From the NCBI RefSeq assembly GCF_006443685.1, contig NZ_VFYP01000001.1:2108001-2172000 (forward strand): 64,000 bases of DNA, in the 5' to 3' direction. Made by a program: the position numbers and the translations under genes. Every line of letters begins with the position of its first letter. Positions within the stretch are counted from its first letter, which is position 1. Below are positions 35,131 through 43,540 of this stretch, piece after piece. The DNA is from Rhizobium glycinendophyticum. GTDB taxonomy: Bacteria > Pseudomonadota > Alphaproteobacteria > Rhizobiales > Rhizobiaceae. The notes below the pieces were generated by a model. It was not told the DNA's origin and made no database searches. It worked only from the letters and a program-made list of their open reading frames with translations.

Positions 35131-37590
35131 TCAGTCCACCGACTGGCAGGTATAAAGATCGTAGATGCGGAACTCCGGCACGGTTCCGGCCGGAAGCCCG
35201 GTGTCCGGTGTAAAGTAGATCCGGCGGCTTTCACCGGCCGAAAGGTCGAAGGCGTTGTCCGAATAGCGGCCGGCGGTGCGGCTCTCAAGCATGACGAAGA
35301 GCGCGAGCCCCTTGGCAGTGACCGTGATTTCGAAGCCGCCGTCGACGGTCGGGGCGACCGTGGTCTCAAGCCGCGAGGGCTCGAGCTCGAGCGCCTTGTA
35401 GGTGCCGTTGAGGAAATGTCCCTCCCCGCTCATGCCGTTGGAGGCGATGAAGCTCCAGGCCAGCAGACCGTCGGCGGGGATTTCGCTGGCGTCGAGCGTC
35501 ACCAGCACATCGGCGGCATCAGGACCGCAATCGCCCTGTACGCTCTTCAGCGGTATGCGGTCACCAGACAGCGTCAGCACGAAGAGATTGGCGTCGATCG
35601 TCACGGTATCGAGCGTATCGTTGACCATCGACAGTGCAATCGTCGTGCCGTCTTCTGACGGGATCGCGGCGACGGCGACCGGCTGGAAGAAGCGGCGTAC
35701 CATGTAATGCATGGCCTTCCAGTCGCCGCCGTAGTCGAGGCTGGACCAGGAGGCGACCGGCCAGGTGTCGTTGAGCTGCCAGTAGATCGTGCCCATGCAA
35801 TGGGGCTTGAGCGAGCGCCAGTATTCGACCGCGGTCTTGATGGCGAGACCCTGCTGGATCTGGCTCAGATAGACGAAATTGGCAAAATCCTTGGGGAAGC
35901 GGAAATAACGGAACATGGTGCCCGCGATCCGCTCATTGCCGCCGGCATTCTTCTGGTGAAGCTCGATCACCGGCGAGGCGATGTTCATGTCCGCCTTGTC
36001 GGCAAAGCTCTCGATGACCGGCAGCGAGGTATAGGACTGAAAGCCGAATTCCGAGCAGAAGCGCGGCCTGACAGTTCGGTAATTATCGAAACTCTTGTTT
36101 TCGTGCCAGACCGACCAGTAATGCATGTCGCCGGAACCATCGGCATGCCAGGCGTCACCATAGTCGAGATAGCCGGAGGCAGGGCTCGACGGCCACCAGA
36201 TACCCTGCGGAAAGGTCTTCTTGACGCCCTGCTCGATGACGCGGTTGAGCCGGTCATAGGCGACGAGATAGCGGTCGCGGTTGTCGCGAGATTCCGGGAA
36301 CCAGGTGAGCGCACCGACAAGCTCGTTGTCGCCGCACCAGATGACGATGGAGGCATGGCTGGAGAGCCGCTTGACCTGATATTCGACCTCGTGGGCGACA
36401 TTGTCGAGGAAGTCGTCCGTACACGGATAGAGGTTGCAGGCGAACATGAAGTCCTGCCAGACCATCAGGCCGAGCCGGTCGCAGAGGTCGTAGAACCAGT
36501 CGGCCTCGTAGAAGCCACCGCCCCAGATGCGGATCATGTTCATATGGGCGGCGACGGCCGAATTCAGGAGATCGGTCGTCTTCTCCTCCGACGAGCGCGA
36601 AAACAGCGCATCGGCCGGGATCCAGTTGGCGCCGCGGCAGAAGATCTCGCGGCCGTTGACCTTGAGCGCGAAGCGGCTGCCGGCCTCGTCCGGATCGGTC
36701 AGCAGTTCGACGGTGCGCAAGCCGATCTGGCGCGTTACGGTTTCCGTGGGGAGATCGACGGTCAGCGTATAGAGCGCCTGCTCGCCGGAGCCCGCCGGCC
36801 ACCAGAGACGCGGGTTTTCGATCTCAAACACATGCACGACCTTCGTCTCGCCGGCGGCAATGCCGACATCGAGACGCACACGCTCGCCATCCAGTTCGAA
36901 ATGGACGGGCACGACGGCAGGCTCGGCGGCGTAAAGCGTGGCCGTCACCTTGAGGTCGACGCGGCCATCTGCGTGATGCACCTGCTCGGTCTCCACATGC
37001 TCTATGCGGGCGGGGTCGAGCTTTTTAAGCGACAGGATGCCGTAGACCCCGAGCGGCGCGATCGCAATATTCCAGTCCCAGCCGAAATGGCATTGCGGCT
37101 TGCGCAGCATGTTGCCGTTGGGGATCGGGCAGTTGCCGGTCGAATAGGGGATGTAGAAGGGTTGACGCGCCTGGCGTTCGGCGCCGGCGGTGATGTTGGA
37201 ATGGAAGTGGATGCGAATGACATTTTCGCCGGGCTGCAGAGCTTGCGCGACATTGGGGCGATAGCGCCGGAAGCAGTTGTCGGCGGAGAGTACCGGAACG
37301 TCGTTGATGAAGACGACGGCGACGGTATCGAGGTAGTCGATGTCCAGATACCAGTCGCCCGAGATGTCAGAGAGCACGAAGCGCCGCTCCAGCGACCAGT
37401 CGCGCTCGGCAACCCACTGGACCACTTCCTCGTTGCGGCCGAAATAGGGATCGGGAATGACGCCAGCAGCATGGAGTGCGGAATGCACGTCGCCCGGCAC
37501 GGCCATGGCGGCCTGATGATCCCCCTCGCCCGTGGAAATCTCCCACATCCCGTGAAGATCGATGACGCTGCCGCTTGCCGTCTCACTCAT
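35131..37590 (-). CDS. Glycoside hydrolase family 2, beta-mannosidase-like
   Basis: An 819-residue GH2 enzyme without signal peptide, so cytoplasmic. Domain order: sugar-binding jelly roll (about 1-185, WEISTGEG..VPGDVHSAL..GVIPDPYFGRNE, typical of beta-mannosidase), immunoglobulin-like domain (about 190-290), TIM barrel (about 290-600) with the acid/base Glu in VIWCGDNELVGAL (about 413), the nucleophile Glu in RFCSEFGFQSY (about 510), and C-terminal beta domains. It likely removes mannose from imported manno-oligosaccharides. It follows the ABC ATPase gene and is part of the same operon. Start ATG 37590. Confidence 0.92.
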   Translation of the reverse strand: MSETASGSVIDLHGMWEISTGEGDHQAAMAVPGDVHSALHAAGVIPDPYFGRNEEVVQWVAERDWSLERRFVLSDISGDWYLDIDYLDTVAVVFINDVPVLSADNCFRRYRPNVAQALQPGENVIRIHFHSNITAGAERQARQPFYIPYSTGNCPIPNGNMLRKPQCHFGWDWNIAIAPLGVYGILSLKKLDPARIEHVETEQVHHADGRVDLKVTATLYAAEPAVVPVHFELDGERVRLDVGIAAGETKVVHVFEIENPRLWWPAGSGEQALYTLTVDLPTETVTRQIGLRTVELLTDPDEAGSRFALKVNGREIFCRGANWIPADALFSRSSEEKTTDLLNSAVAAHMNMIRIWGGGFYEADWFYDLCDRLGLMVWQDFMFACNLYPCTDDFLDNVAHEVEYQVKRLSSHASIVIWCGDNELVGALTWFPESRDNRDRYLVAYDRLNRVIEQGVKKTFPQGIWWPSSPASGYLDYGDAWHADGSGDMHYWSVWHENKSFDNYRTVRPRFCSEFGFQSYTSLPVIESFADKADMNIASPVIELHQKNAGGNERIAGTMFRYFRFPKDFANFVYLSQIQQGLAIKTAVEYWRSLKPHCMGTIYWQLNDTWPVASWSSLDYGGDWKAMHYMVRRFFQPVAVAAIPSEDGTTIALSMVNDTLDTVTIDANLFVLTLSGDRIPLKSVQGDCGPDAADVLVTLDASEIPADGLLAWSFIASNGMSGEGHFLNGTYKALELEPSRLETTVAPTVDGGFEITVTAKGLALFVMLESRTAGRYSDNAFDLSAGESRRIYFTPDTGLPAGTVPEFRIYDLYTCQSVD

Positions 37591-37653
37591 GCTAACAGTC
37601 CTTACTGAATAAAAAGACGCCCCGACCGAAGCCGGGACGAGAGGGGGAGCTTG

Positions 37654-38742
37654 TCAGATGCGCTCTTCGGTCTTGGCGTCGAACAGGGAGGCAACGCTCA
37701 TGTCGAAACCGAGGCGGACTTTCGCGCCAGGTGCATAGCGGCGGGTACCGCTGATGCGAACCGAAAGGGTATGGCCCGCATGGTTCAGCCAGAGCAGATT
37801 GTCGGCGCCCATCGGCTCTTCAATGTCGACCGTCGCCTCGTGCAATTCACTGATGCCGTTTTCCTCATCGACCTTGATATGCTCGGGCCGGACGCCGAGG
37901 ATGACCTTGCGACCGCCTGAGAGTGGCTCCTGAGCCTGATAGCCGTTCATCGAGAACAGGACGTCATGGGTGCGGAAATAGACCTGGCCGCCCTCGTTGA
38001 TCAGTTCGCCATGCAGGAAGTTCATCGACGGCGAGCCGATAAAGCCCGCAACGAAGAGGTTCTTCGGCCGGTTGTAGATCGTGCCGGGATCGGCGAGCTG
38101 CTGGATGACGCCGCTCTTCATGATCGCGATGCGGTCGGCGAGCGTCAGCGCCTCGATCTGGTCGTGCGTGACATAGATCATCGTGTTCTTGAGATTGTGA
38201 TGCAGGCGCTTGATTTCGACGCGCAGTTCCGAGCGCAGCTTGGCATCGAGGTTGGACAGCGGTTCGTCGAACAGGAAGACGTCGACGTCACGCACCAGCG
38301 CACGCCCGATGGCCACGCGCTGCCGCTGGCCACCGGAAAGTGCCGAGGGCTTGCGATCGAGCAGCGGACCGATCTGCAGGATATCGGCAGCCCGCTGGAC
38401 GCGTTTTTCGATCTCCTCCTTCGGCATCTTGGCGACCTGCAGGCCGAAGGAAAGGTTCTTCTTCACCGTCATCTGCGGATAGAGCGCATAGGACTGGAAC
38501 ACCATGCCGATGCCGCGGTCCTTCGGCTCCTCCCAGGTGACGTTTTTGCCCTTGATGTAGATCTGCCCGTCGGTCGGCTCAAGCAGGCCGGCGATGCAGT
38601 TCAAGAGCGTGGACTTGCCGCAGCCGGACGAGCCGAGCAGGACGAGAAACTCGCCCTCCGCAATATCGAGGTTGAGATTTTGCAGGACCGTGACGGCGCC
38701 GAAGCTCAACGAAAGGTCCTTGATCGATACACTGTGCGACAT
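37654..38742 (-). CDS. Sugar ABC transporter ATP-binding protein (UgpC/MsmK type)
   Basis: A 362-residue CUT1-family ATPase. Walker A GSSGCGKST (about 37-45), Q-loop VFQSYALYPQMTV, signature LSGGQRQRVAIGRAL (about 134), Walker B VFLFDEPLSNLDA and switch His in IYVTHDQIEA. A C-terminal TOBE/MalK-like regulatory domain (about 240-362) follows. It powers the two permeases upstream in the operon. The 4-base gap to the permease gene shows co-transcription. Confidence 0.95.
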   Translation of the reverse strand: MSHSVSIKDLSLSFGAVTVLQNLNLDIAEGEFLVLLGSSGCGKSTLLNCIAGLLEPTDGQIYIKGKNVTWEEPKDRGIGMVFQSYALYPQMTVKKNLSFGLQVAKMPKEEIEKRVQRAADILQIGPLLDRKPSALSGGQRQRVAIGRALVRDVDVFLFDEPLSNLDAKLRSELRVEIKRLHHNLKNTMIYVTHDQIEALTLADRIAIMKSGVIQQLADPGTIYNRPKNLFVAGFIGSPSMNFLHGELINEGGQVYFRTHDVLFSMNGYQAQEPLSGGRKVILGVRPEHIKVDEENGISELHEATVDIEEPMGADNLLWLNHAGHTLSVRISGTRRYAPGAKVRLGFDMSVASLFDAKTEERI

Positions 38743-38746
38743 GAGC

Positions 38747-39706
38747 TTAACCCTTGACTGCGCCGGCGGCGATGCCCCGGACGAACAGGCGTCCGGAAAT
38801 GAAGTAGACGATGAGCGGAACGGCGCCGGTGAGCAGCGTGGCGGCCATGTTGACGTTGTATTCCTTCACGCCCTGCACCGAGTTGACGATGTTGTTGAGC
38901 TGGACCGTCATCGGATAGTATTCGGGCCGCGTGAACACGACGCCGAACAGGAAGTCGTTCCAGATGCCGGTGATCTGAAGGATCATGGCGACCACGAAGA
39001 TCGGCAGCGACATCGGCAGCATGATCCTCAGATAGATCTGCCAGAACCCTGCCCCGTCGATGCGGGCGGCCTTGAACAGCTCTTCCGGCAGTGAAGTGAA
39101 GTAGTTGCGGAAGAGCAGCGTCAGGATCGGCATGCCGAAGATGGTGTGCACGATGATCAGGCCGCTGAGCGTACCGTAGATGCCGAGTTCGCGCAGCACG
39201 ATGACGATCGGGTAGATCATCACCTGGTAAGGGATGAAGGCGCCGATGATCAGGATGGTGAAGAACAGGTCGGCACCCTTGAAGCGCCAGTTGGCGAGCG
39301 CATAACCATTGACCGAGGCTATCAGGATCGAGATCAGCGTCGAAGGGATCGTGATGCGCACCGAATTCCAGAAGCCGCGCGACAGACCATCGCAATTGAG
39401 GCCCGTGCAGGCGGTGGCCCAGGCCTTGACCCAGGGCTCGAAGGTAATCTCGACCGGCGGCGAGAAGATGTTGCCGAGCCGGATTTCCGGCATGCCCTTC
39501 AGCGACGTCACGATCATCACGTAGAGCGGCAGGAGATAATAGAGCGCAAAGAAGATCAGCGCGCCGTAGAGCATGATGTTGCGGCCGGAAAAGACGCGCT
39601 TGGGACGAGCCCCGCGCGGCCCGGAGGCGCCGCGATCGGAGGCCACCTTGTCAGAGACGGCGTCGAAGCCGGCGGCGGTGGTGTTGAGAGAACCGGGATT
39701 AGCCAC
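38747..39706 (-). CDS. Carbohydrate ABC transporter permease (MalG type)
   Basis: A 319-residue inner-membrane permease. About 45 polar N-terminal residues precede six TMs. The EAA loop that contacts the ATPase is EELFKAARIDGAGFWQIYLRI (about 215-235, in part). GIWNDFLFGVVFT follows, with the usual ending FVRGIAAGAVKG. It pairs with the MalF-type protein, whose gene it overlaps by 8 bases. Confidence 0.94.
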   Translation of the reverse strand: MANPGSLNTTAAGFDAVSDKVASDRGASGPRGARPKRVFSGRNIMLYGALIFFALYYLLPLYVMIVTSLKGMPEIRLGNIFSPPVEITFEPWVKAWATACTGLNCDGLSRGFWNSVRITIPSTLISILIASVNGYALANWRFKGADLFFTILIIGAFIPYQVMIYPIVIVLRELGIYGTLSGLIIVHTIFGMPILTLLFRNYFTSLPEELFKAARIDGAGFWQIYLRIMLPMSLPIFVVAMILQITGIWNDFLFGVVFTRPEYYPMTVQLNNIVNSVQGVKEYNVNMAATLLTGAVPLIVYFISGRLFVRGIAAGAVKG

Positions 39707-40601
39707 GTTTCTTGCCTCCGAATTCCAGATAGGCCCAGGGGATGATGACGATGGCGACGGTGAGCAGCATCATGGTGGAGGCAGCGAAGCCCTGGCCGAG
39801 GTTCTGGGCCTGGAACATGTAGTCGTAGACATACTTTGCCGGCACTTCCGACGCGATGCCGGGGCCGCCGCTGGTCTGGGCAACGACGAGGTCGTAGAGA
39901 CGAACGATGCCGGAGGTGATGATGACGAGCGTGGTGATGAAGACCGGCCGCATCATCGGAATGATGATGAAGAAATAAGTCTTCCACATCGGAATGCCAT
40001 CGACGCGCGAGGCTTTCCAGATGTCTTCGTCGATGCCACGCAACCCGGCAAGCAGCAGGCACATGACGAGCCCCGTGCCCTGCCACAAACCCGCGATCAG
40101 AATGCCGTAGATGACAATGTCGGAATTGTAGAGCGGATTGAAGACGAAGCTTTCCCAGCCGAGGGACCGCACGATCGACTGCACCCCGAAATCCGGGTTG
40201 AGGATCCATTGCCAGACCAGGCCGGTGACGATGAACGAGAGCGCAAAGGGATAGAGGAAGATCGTCCGGAAGGCGTTTTCAAAGCGGATCTTCTGGTCCA
40301 TCAGGGCGGCCAGCAGGAAGCCGATGACCAGGCTGAAGATCAGCGACAGGATGCCGTAAATCGCGAGGTTGGAGATGGACATGACCCAACGTGGTGAATC
40401 CCACAGTCGGTCATACTGGTCGAGCCCGACGAATTTCAGCCGCGGCAAAAGCTTGGAATTGGTGAAGGAATATATCACCGTCCAGATGGTCCCGCCGAGA
40501 AAGATGACGAGAGCCGTCAGGATCATCGGAATGGAAGCAATCTTGGCGTTCAGATTGCGAAACAGTTTGCTGGGTCGCCCGGCATGCACACGCGTCGCCA
40601 T
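39699..40601 (-). CDS. Carbohydrate ABC transporter permease (MalF type)
   Basis: A 300-residue permease with six TMs and the EAA-type loop DEDIWKASRVDGIPMWKTYFF (about 190-210). Its end overlaps the start of the MalG-type gene by 8 bases. AGGAGGA precedes ATG 40601. It works with the SBP encoded upstream. Confidence 0.94.
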   Translation of the reverse strand: MATRVHAGRPSKLFRNLNAKIASIPMILTALVIFLGGTIWTVIYSFTNSKLLPRLKFVGLDQYDRLWDSPRWVMSISNLAIYGILSLIFSLVIGFLLAALMDQKIRFENAFRTIFLYPFALSFIVTGLVWQWILNPDFGVQSIVRSLGWESFVFNPLYNSDIVIYGILIAGLWQGTGLVMCLLLAGLRGIDEDIWKASRVDGIPMWKTYFFIIIPMMRPVFITTLVIITSGIVRLYDLVVAQTSGGPGIASEVPAKYVYDYMFQAQNLGQGFAASTMMLLTVAIVIIPWAYLEFGGKKRG

Positions 40602-40717
40602 GGGTCAGTCCTCCTGGTCCTGGACACGGGGGGAAGAAGACGGCGGAACGGCACGGCGCGAAACGCCTGCGGCCACCATGACGATCGGCATCGTCCTCCC
40701 GGTCAAGTTGCTGGCAG

Positions 40718-40751
40718 CGACCGGTCGGAACCGCTAGGCTCCGGCCGGTCG
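40718..40751 (-). other. Intergenic hairpin between SBP and permease genes
   Basis: Arms CGACCGG and CCGGTCG are separated by 20 bases, which hold an extra GGA/TCC pairing. It sits in the 164-base gap downstream of the SBP gene. Such hairpins in ABC operons often protect the upstream SBP message, raising its level relative to the permeases. No T run follows, so it is probably not a strong terminator. Confidence 0.45.
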
Positions 40752-40765
40752 TGTCACCATTCAGC

Positions 40766-42001
40766 TCAATCGGCAGACCCGATGATTTCGGCGAAGCGCT
40801 TCTGCGCGTCTTCCGGAGTCATGGATGCATTGGCGAAGAATTCGGAGAACAGATCTTCCTTCTGCTTCTGGCTGTCGGCCGAAAGCAGCTGGTCGGTTCC
40901 CTCGATCACGTTCCCCTTGGCGAGGATGTCGAGACCTTTCTTCATGCAGTCGTTGGCGGCAGCCAGATCGACGTCGCCGCGAACCGGCAGCGAGCCCTTC
41001 TTCAGGTTGAACGCAACCTGCGTTGCCGGCGCCAGAAGCGTGGCAGCAAGAACGTCCTGAGCCTTGGACTTTTCCTCGTCCTTCAGAACCGGGAAGTAGA
41101 AAGCGTCACCACCGGTCGAGATGATCTCGTTGACGCCGAGACCCGGAAGGCAGGTGTAATCCTTGCCGGCAGTCTGGCCGGCGAGCGCGAATTCACCCTG
41201 GGCCCAGTCGCCCATGATCTGACCGGCAGCCTTACCGGTGATCACGAGGTTCGTTGCCTGATTCCAGTCCTGAACGTTCGAGCCCTTGGACATCTTGCGG
41301 GCGTCGTCGGCAGCCTTGAACACCTTGGCGATCTCGGGGCCTGCAGCGACGTCGGCGTCCTTGTCCTTGAATACCTTGTAGAAGGTGTCCTTGCCGGCGA
41401 TGGCAACCATCAGAACGTCGAAGGCGCCAGCCGACTGCCAAGGCTGACCACCCACGGCGAGCGGGATGATGCCGGCCTTTTCGAGTGCCGGAGCGGCTGC
41501 GACGAACTCGTCCCAATTCTTCGGCACGGGCACGCCGGCCTTTTCGAAGGCCGGGTTAGACAGCCACAACCACTGCCAGGAGTGGATGTTGACAGGCGCG
41601 CAATAGATCTTGCCGTCGATCGTGCAGCTGTCGAGCAGGCTTGCCGGCTTGACGATCTCTTTCCACTTTTCCTTTTCGGCGACAGCCGTCAGATCCTTCA
41701 TCAGACCAGCTTCGACCAGTTCCTCGGCCTGACGGCCGTGGTTGAACTGGGTGGCGCCCATCGGATCGCCGCCGGTGATGCGGCTGATCATGATCGGACG
41801 TGCGGTGCCGCCCGAACCGGCGATGGCGCCGTCGACCCATTTGTTGCCGGTGGCATCGAAAGCCTTGGCCAGCTCGGCGACCGCTGCGGCTTCACCACCG
41901 GACGTCCACCAATGCGTGACTTCGAGATCAGTTGCCTGCGCTGCTGCGAATGGCATGACGACGGTTGCGGCCAAAGCTGCCGCGAAGCTACGGTAATTCA
42001 T
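40766..42001 (-). CDS. Extracellular sugar-binding protein of ABC transporter
   Basis: A 411-residue CUT1-type solute-binding protein. Signal peptide MNYRSFAAALAATVVMPFAA, cleavage after AQA near 23. The mature start DLEVTHWWTSGGEAAAV is typical of sugar SBPs. INIHSWQWLW-like (VNIHSWQWLW, about 140) and GQIMGDWAQGEF (about 235) are sugar-site segments. GGAGGAG precedes ATG 42001. It is the first gene of the minus-strand operon running to GH43. Ligand is likely a manno- or xylo-oligosaccharide, judging from the enzymes. Confidence 0.94.
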   Translation of the reverse strand: MNYRSFAAALAATVVMPFAAAQATDLEVTHWWTSGGEAAAVAELAKAFDATGNKWVDGAIAGSGGTARPIMISRITGGDPMGATQFNHGRQAEELVEAGLMKDLTAVAEKEKWKEIVKPASLLDSCTIDGKIYCAPVNIHSWQWLWLSNPAFEKAGVPVPKNWDEFVAAAPALEKAGIIPLAVGGQPWQSAGAFDVLMVAIAGKDTFYKVFKDKDADVAAGPEIAKVFKAADDARKMSKGSNVQDWNQATNLVITGKAAGQIMGDWAQGEFALAGQTAGKDYTCLPGLGVNEIISTGGDAFYFPVLKDEEKSKAQDVLAATLLAPATQVAFNLKKGSLPVRGDVDLAAANDCMKKGLDILAKGNVIEGTDQLLSADSQKQKEDLFSEFFANASMTPEDAQKRFAEIIGSAD

Positions 42002-42449
42002 GAGTCTCCTCCCTCACTGAAACGTTGCCGGAAAAACTTATGTCAAAGATTTTTGAAGCGCAACCACGTGTTCAAGAAAAAATGTCGGCATGCAGTGATC
42101 CGGCCGGAAAAGCGCTTTCAGGCAACCAATTCAAAACGCTTTGGGAAGAATAAACATTGCGCTGCAGCAGAAAAATAGTGCTTGTTTGGGAGGATGTTAG
42201 GCGACTTTGCGCATGAATATGCTGCAAAACGGTAGAAACGTGTGGATCATCCCGTCGCTCGGCCCTCACCCGCAGATCACCCACCTTTGGTTGAACACCT
42301 TCGCAGCGCAGCATAAGAAAGGGCTCGACAAACGGACTGTATCGTTTCAGATTTTTCGCCTGCGTGATCGGGAGGAGCTCCGGGACCGTGGGTTTGCAGT
42401 CGGGGAAAAGCCAATTATAAGCGGGGCTTATGCTGATGGCGGGGACACG
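42002..42449. other. Divergent promoter region between SBP and lacI-type gene
   Basis: About 450 bases carrying the promoters of the sugar-uptake operon (minus) and the regulator (plus). It includes LacI-type operator candidates at 42106-42145 and A/T-rich stretches near 42040-42090. A reading through 42207-42449 would extend the regulator by 81 residues, but the composition is not convincing. Confidence 0.5.
42106..42145. promoter_or_regulatory. LacI-type operator candidates
   Basis: The palindrome GAAAAGCGCTTTC (perfect core AAAGCGCTTT at 42109-42118) and a half-similar AAAACGCTTTGG at 42133-42144 match the A/T-flanked central CG layout of LacI/GalR operators. They lie 90-145 bases upstream of the SBP start and over 300 bases before the regulator start, so mainly control of the uptake operon is expected. 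Confidence 0.5.
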
Positions 42450-43481
42450 ATGACAGAACAGCAGGCAAGCGGGGTCATGGACCGGTCGACGGCGCCGAAG
42501 GAACGACCGACGCTGAAAACGATCGCTTTCATGACGGGTCTCGGCATCACCACTGTGTCTCGGGCGCTGAAAGACGCGCCTGATATTGGCGCGGAGACGA
42601 AAGAGCGCGTGCGCATGGTGGCCCGGCAGCTGGGCTATCAGCCTAACCGTGCGGGTGTGCGCCTGCGCACCGGAAAGACCAATGTCATCGCGCTCGTTCT
42701 CGGCATTGACGAGGAAATCCTCGGCTTCTCCAACCAGATGGTCGTCGGGATTTCGGAGGTTCTGTCCGGCACGCCCTATCACATCGTGGTGACGCCGCAT
42801 GCCCATACCAAGGATCCGATGCTGCCAGTCCGCTACATCCTGGAAACGGGGTCGGCGGATGGCGTGATCATCTCCCGCACCGAGCCGGACGACGCGCGGG
42901 TTCAGTTGTTGATGGAGCAGAACATGCCGTTCGCCACCCACGGGCGGACGAACATGCGCGATGCCCATCCCTATCACGACTTCGACAATGAGGCCTTCGC
43001 CTTCAGCGCCGTCGAACGGCTGGTGAAGAAGGGGCGCCGGCGGATTGCGCTTCTGCCGCCGCCGAGCAAGCTCACCTATTACGAGCACACCTTTTCCGGC
43101 TTCATGCGCGGACTGCGTGCTTTCGACGCCGACGAAGTTCCCCTTCATATCAACATCGACGCGCCGCTGGATCAGATCCGCGCCCGAGTGCAGGATCTGA
43201 TGAGCGGACAGGATGCACCAGACGGCCTGATTTCGTCCTCCGGCAGTAGTGCGATTGCGGCCAATGCCGGGATCGAGGCGGCGGGCCTGCGGGTCGGCCG
43301 TGACCTCGACCTGGTTGCGAAGCAGGGCACACCGATCCTGAAATGGATCCGGCCAGAGATTATCGTTGCCCAGGAAGACGTGCGCCAGGCAGGCCGTGAA
43401 CTCGCCAAGGCGGTAATCGCCCGGATCGACGGCGTCGAGCCGCAGCTTTTGCAGAGCATCAGCGAGCCTCGCTGGGACTGA
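42450..43481 (+). CDS. LacI-family transcriptional regulator of the sugar locus
   Basis: A 343-residue repressor. The N-terminal HTH is PTLKTIAFMTGLGITTVSRA, followed by the hinge-type segment VRMVARQLGYQPNRAGVRLR (about 60-80). The periplasmic-binding-like ligand domain spans about 85-343, with TNVIALVLG and DGVIISRTEPDD. The ATG at 42450 gives a normal LacI length; the ORF opens at 42207. Divergent from the SBP gene, it probably represses the operon and is released by a sugar product of the locus. Confidence 0.9.
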   Translation: MTEQQASGVMDRSTAPKERPTLKTIAFMTGLGITTVSRALKDAPDIGAETKERVRMVARQLGYQPNRAGVRLRTGKTNVIALVLGIDEEILGFSNQMVVGISEVLSGTPYHIVVTPHAHTKDPMLPVRYILETGSADGVIISRTEPDDARVQLLMEQNMPFATHGRTNMRDAHPYHDFDNEAFAFSAVERLVKKGRRRIALLPPPSKLTYYEHTFSGFMRGLRAFDADEVPLHINIDAPLDQIRARVQDLMSGQDAPDGLISSSGSSAIAANAGIEAAGLRVGRDLDLVAKQGTPILKWIRPEIIVAQEDVRQAGRELAKAVIARIDGVEPQLLQSISEPRWD

Positions 43482-43540
43482 TCCCTTCAAAGGCTGCATG
43501 TCGCGAAGGGCGAGGAGGACCGGCCCCTGCCCTCGACCGG

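Noticed and set aside
35707..37608. A 633-residue ORF antisense to the GH2 beta-mannosidase
   Set aside because: It is a shadow frame. The minus-strand gene has conserved catalytic motifs throughout.
42207..42449. An 81-residue N-terminal extension of the LacI regulator
   Set aside because: LacI proteins begin a few residues before the HTH. The extension has no conserved pattern and lies in the promoter region.
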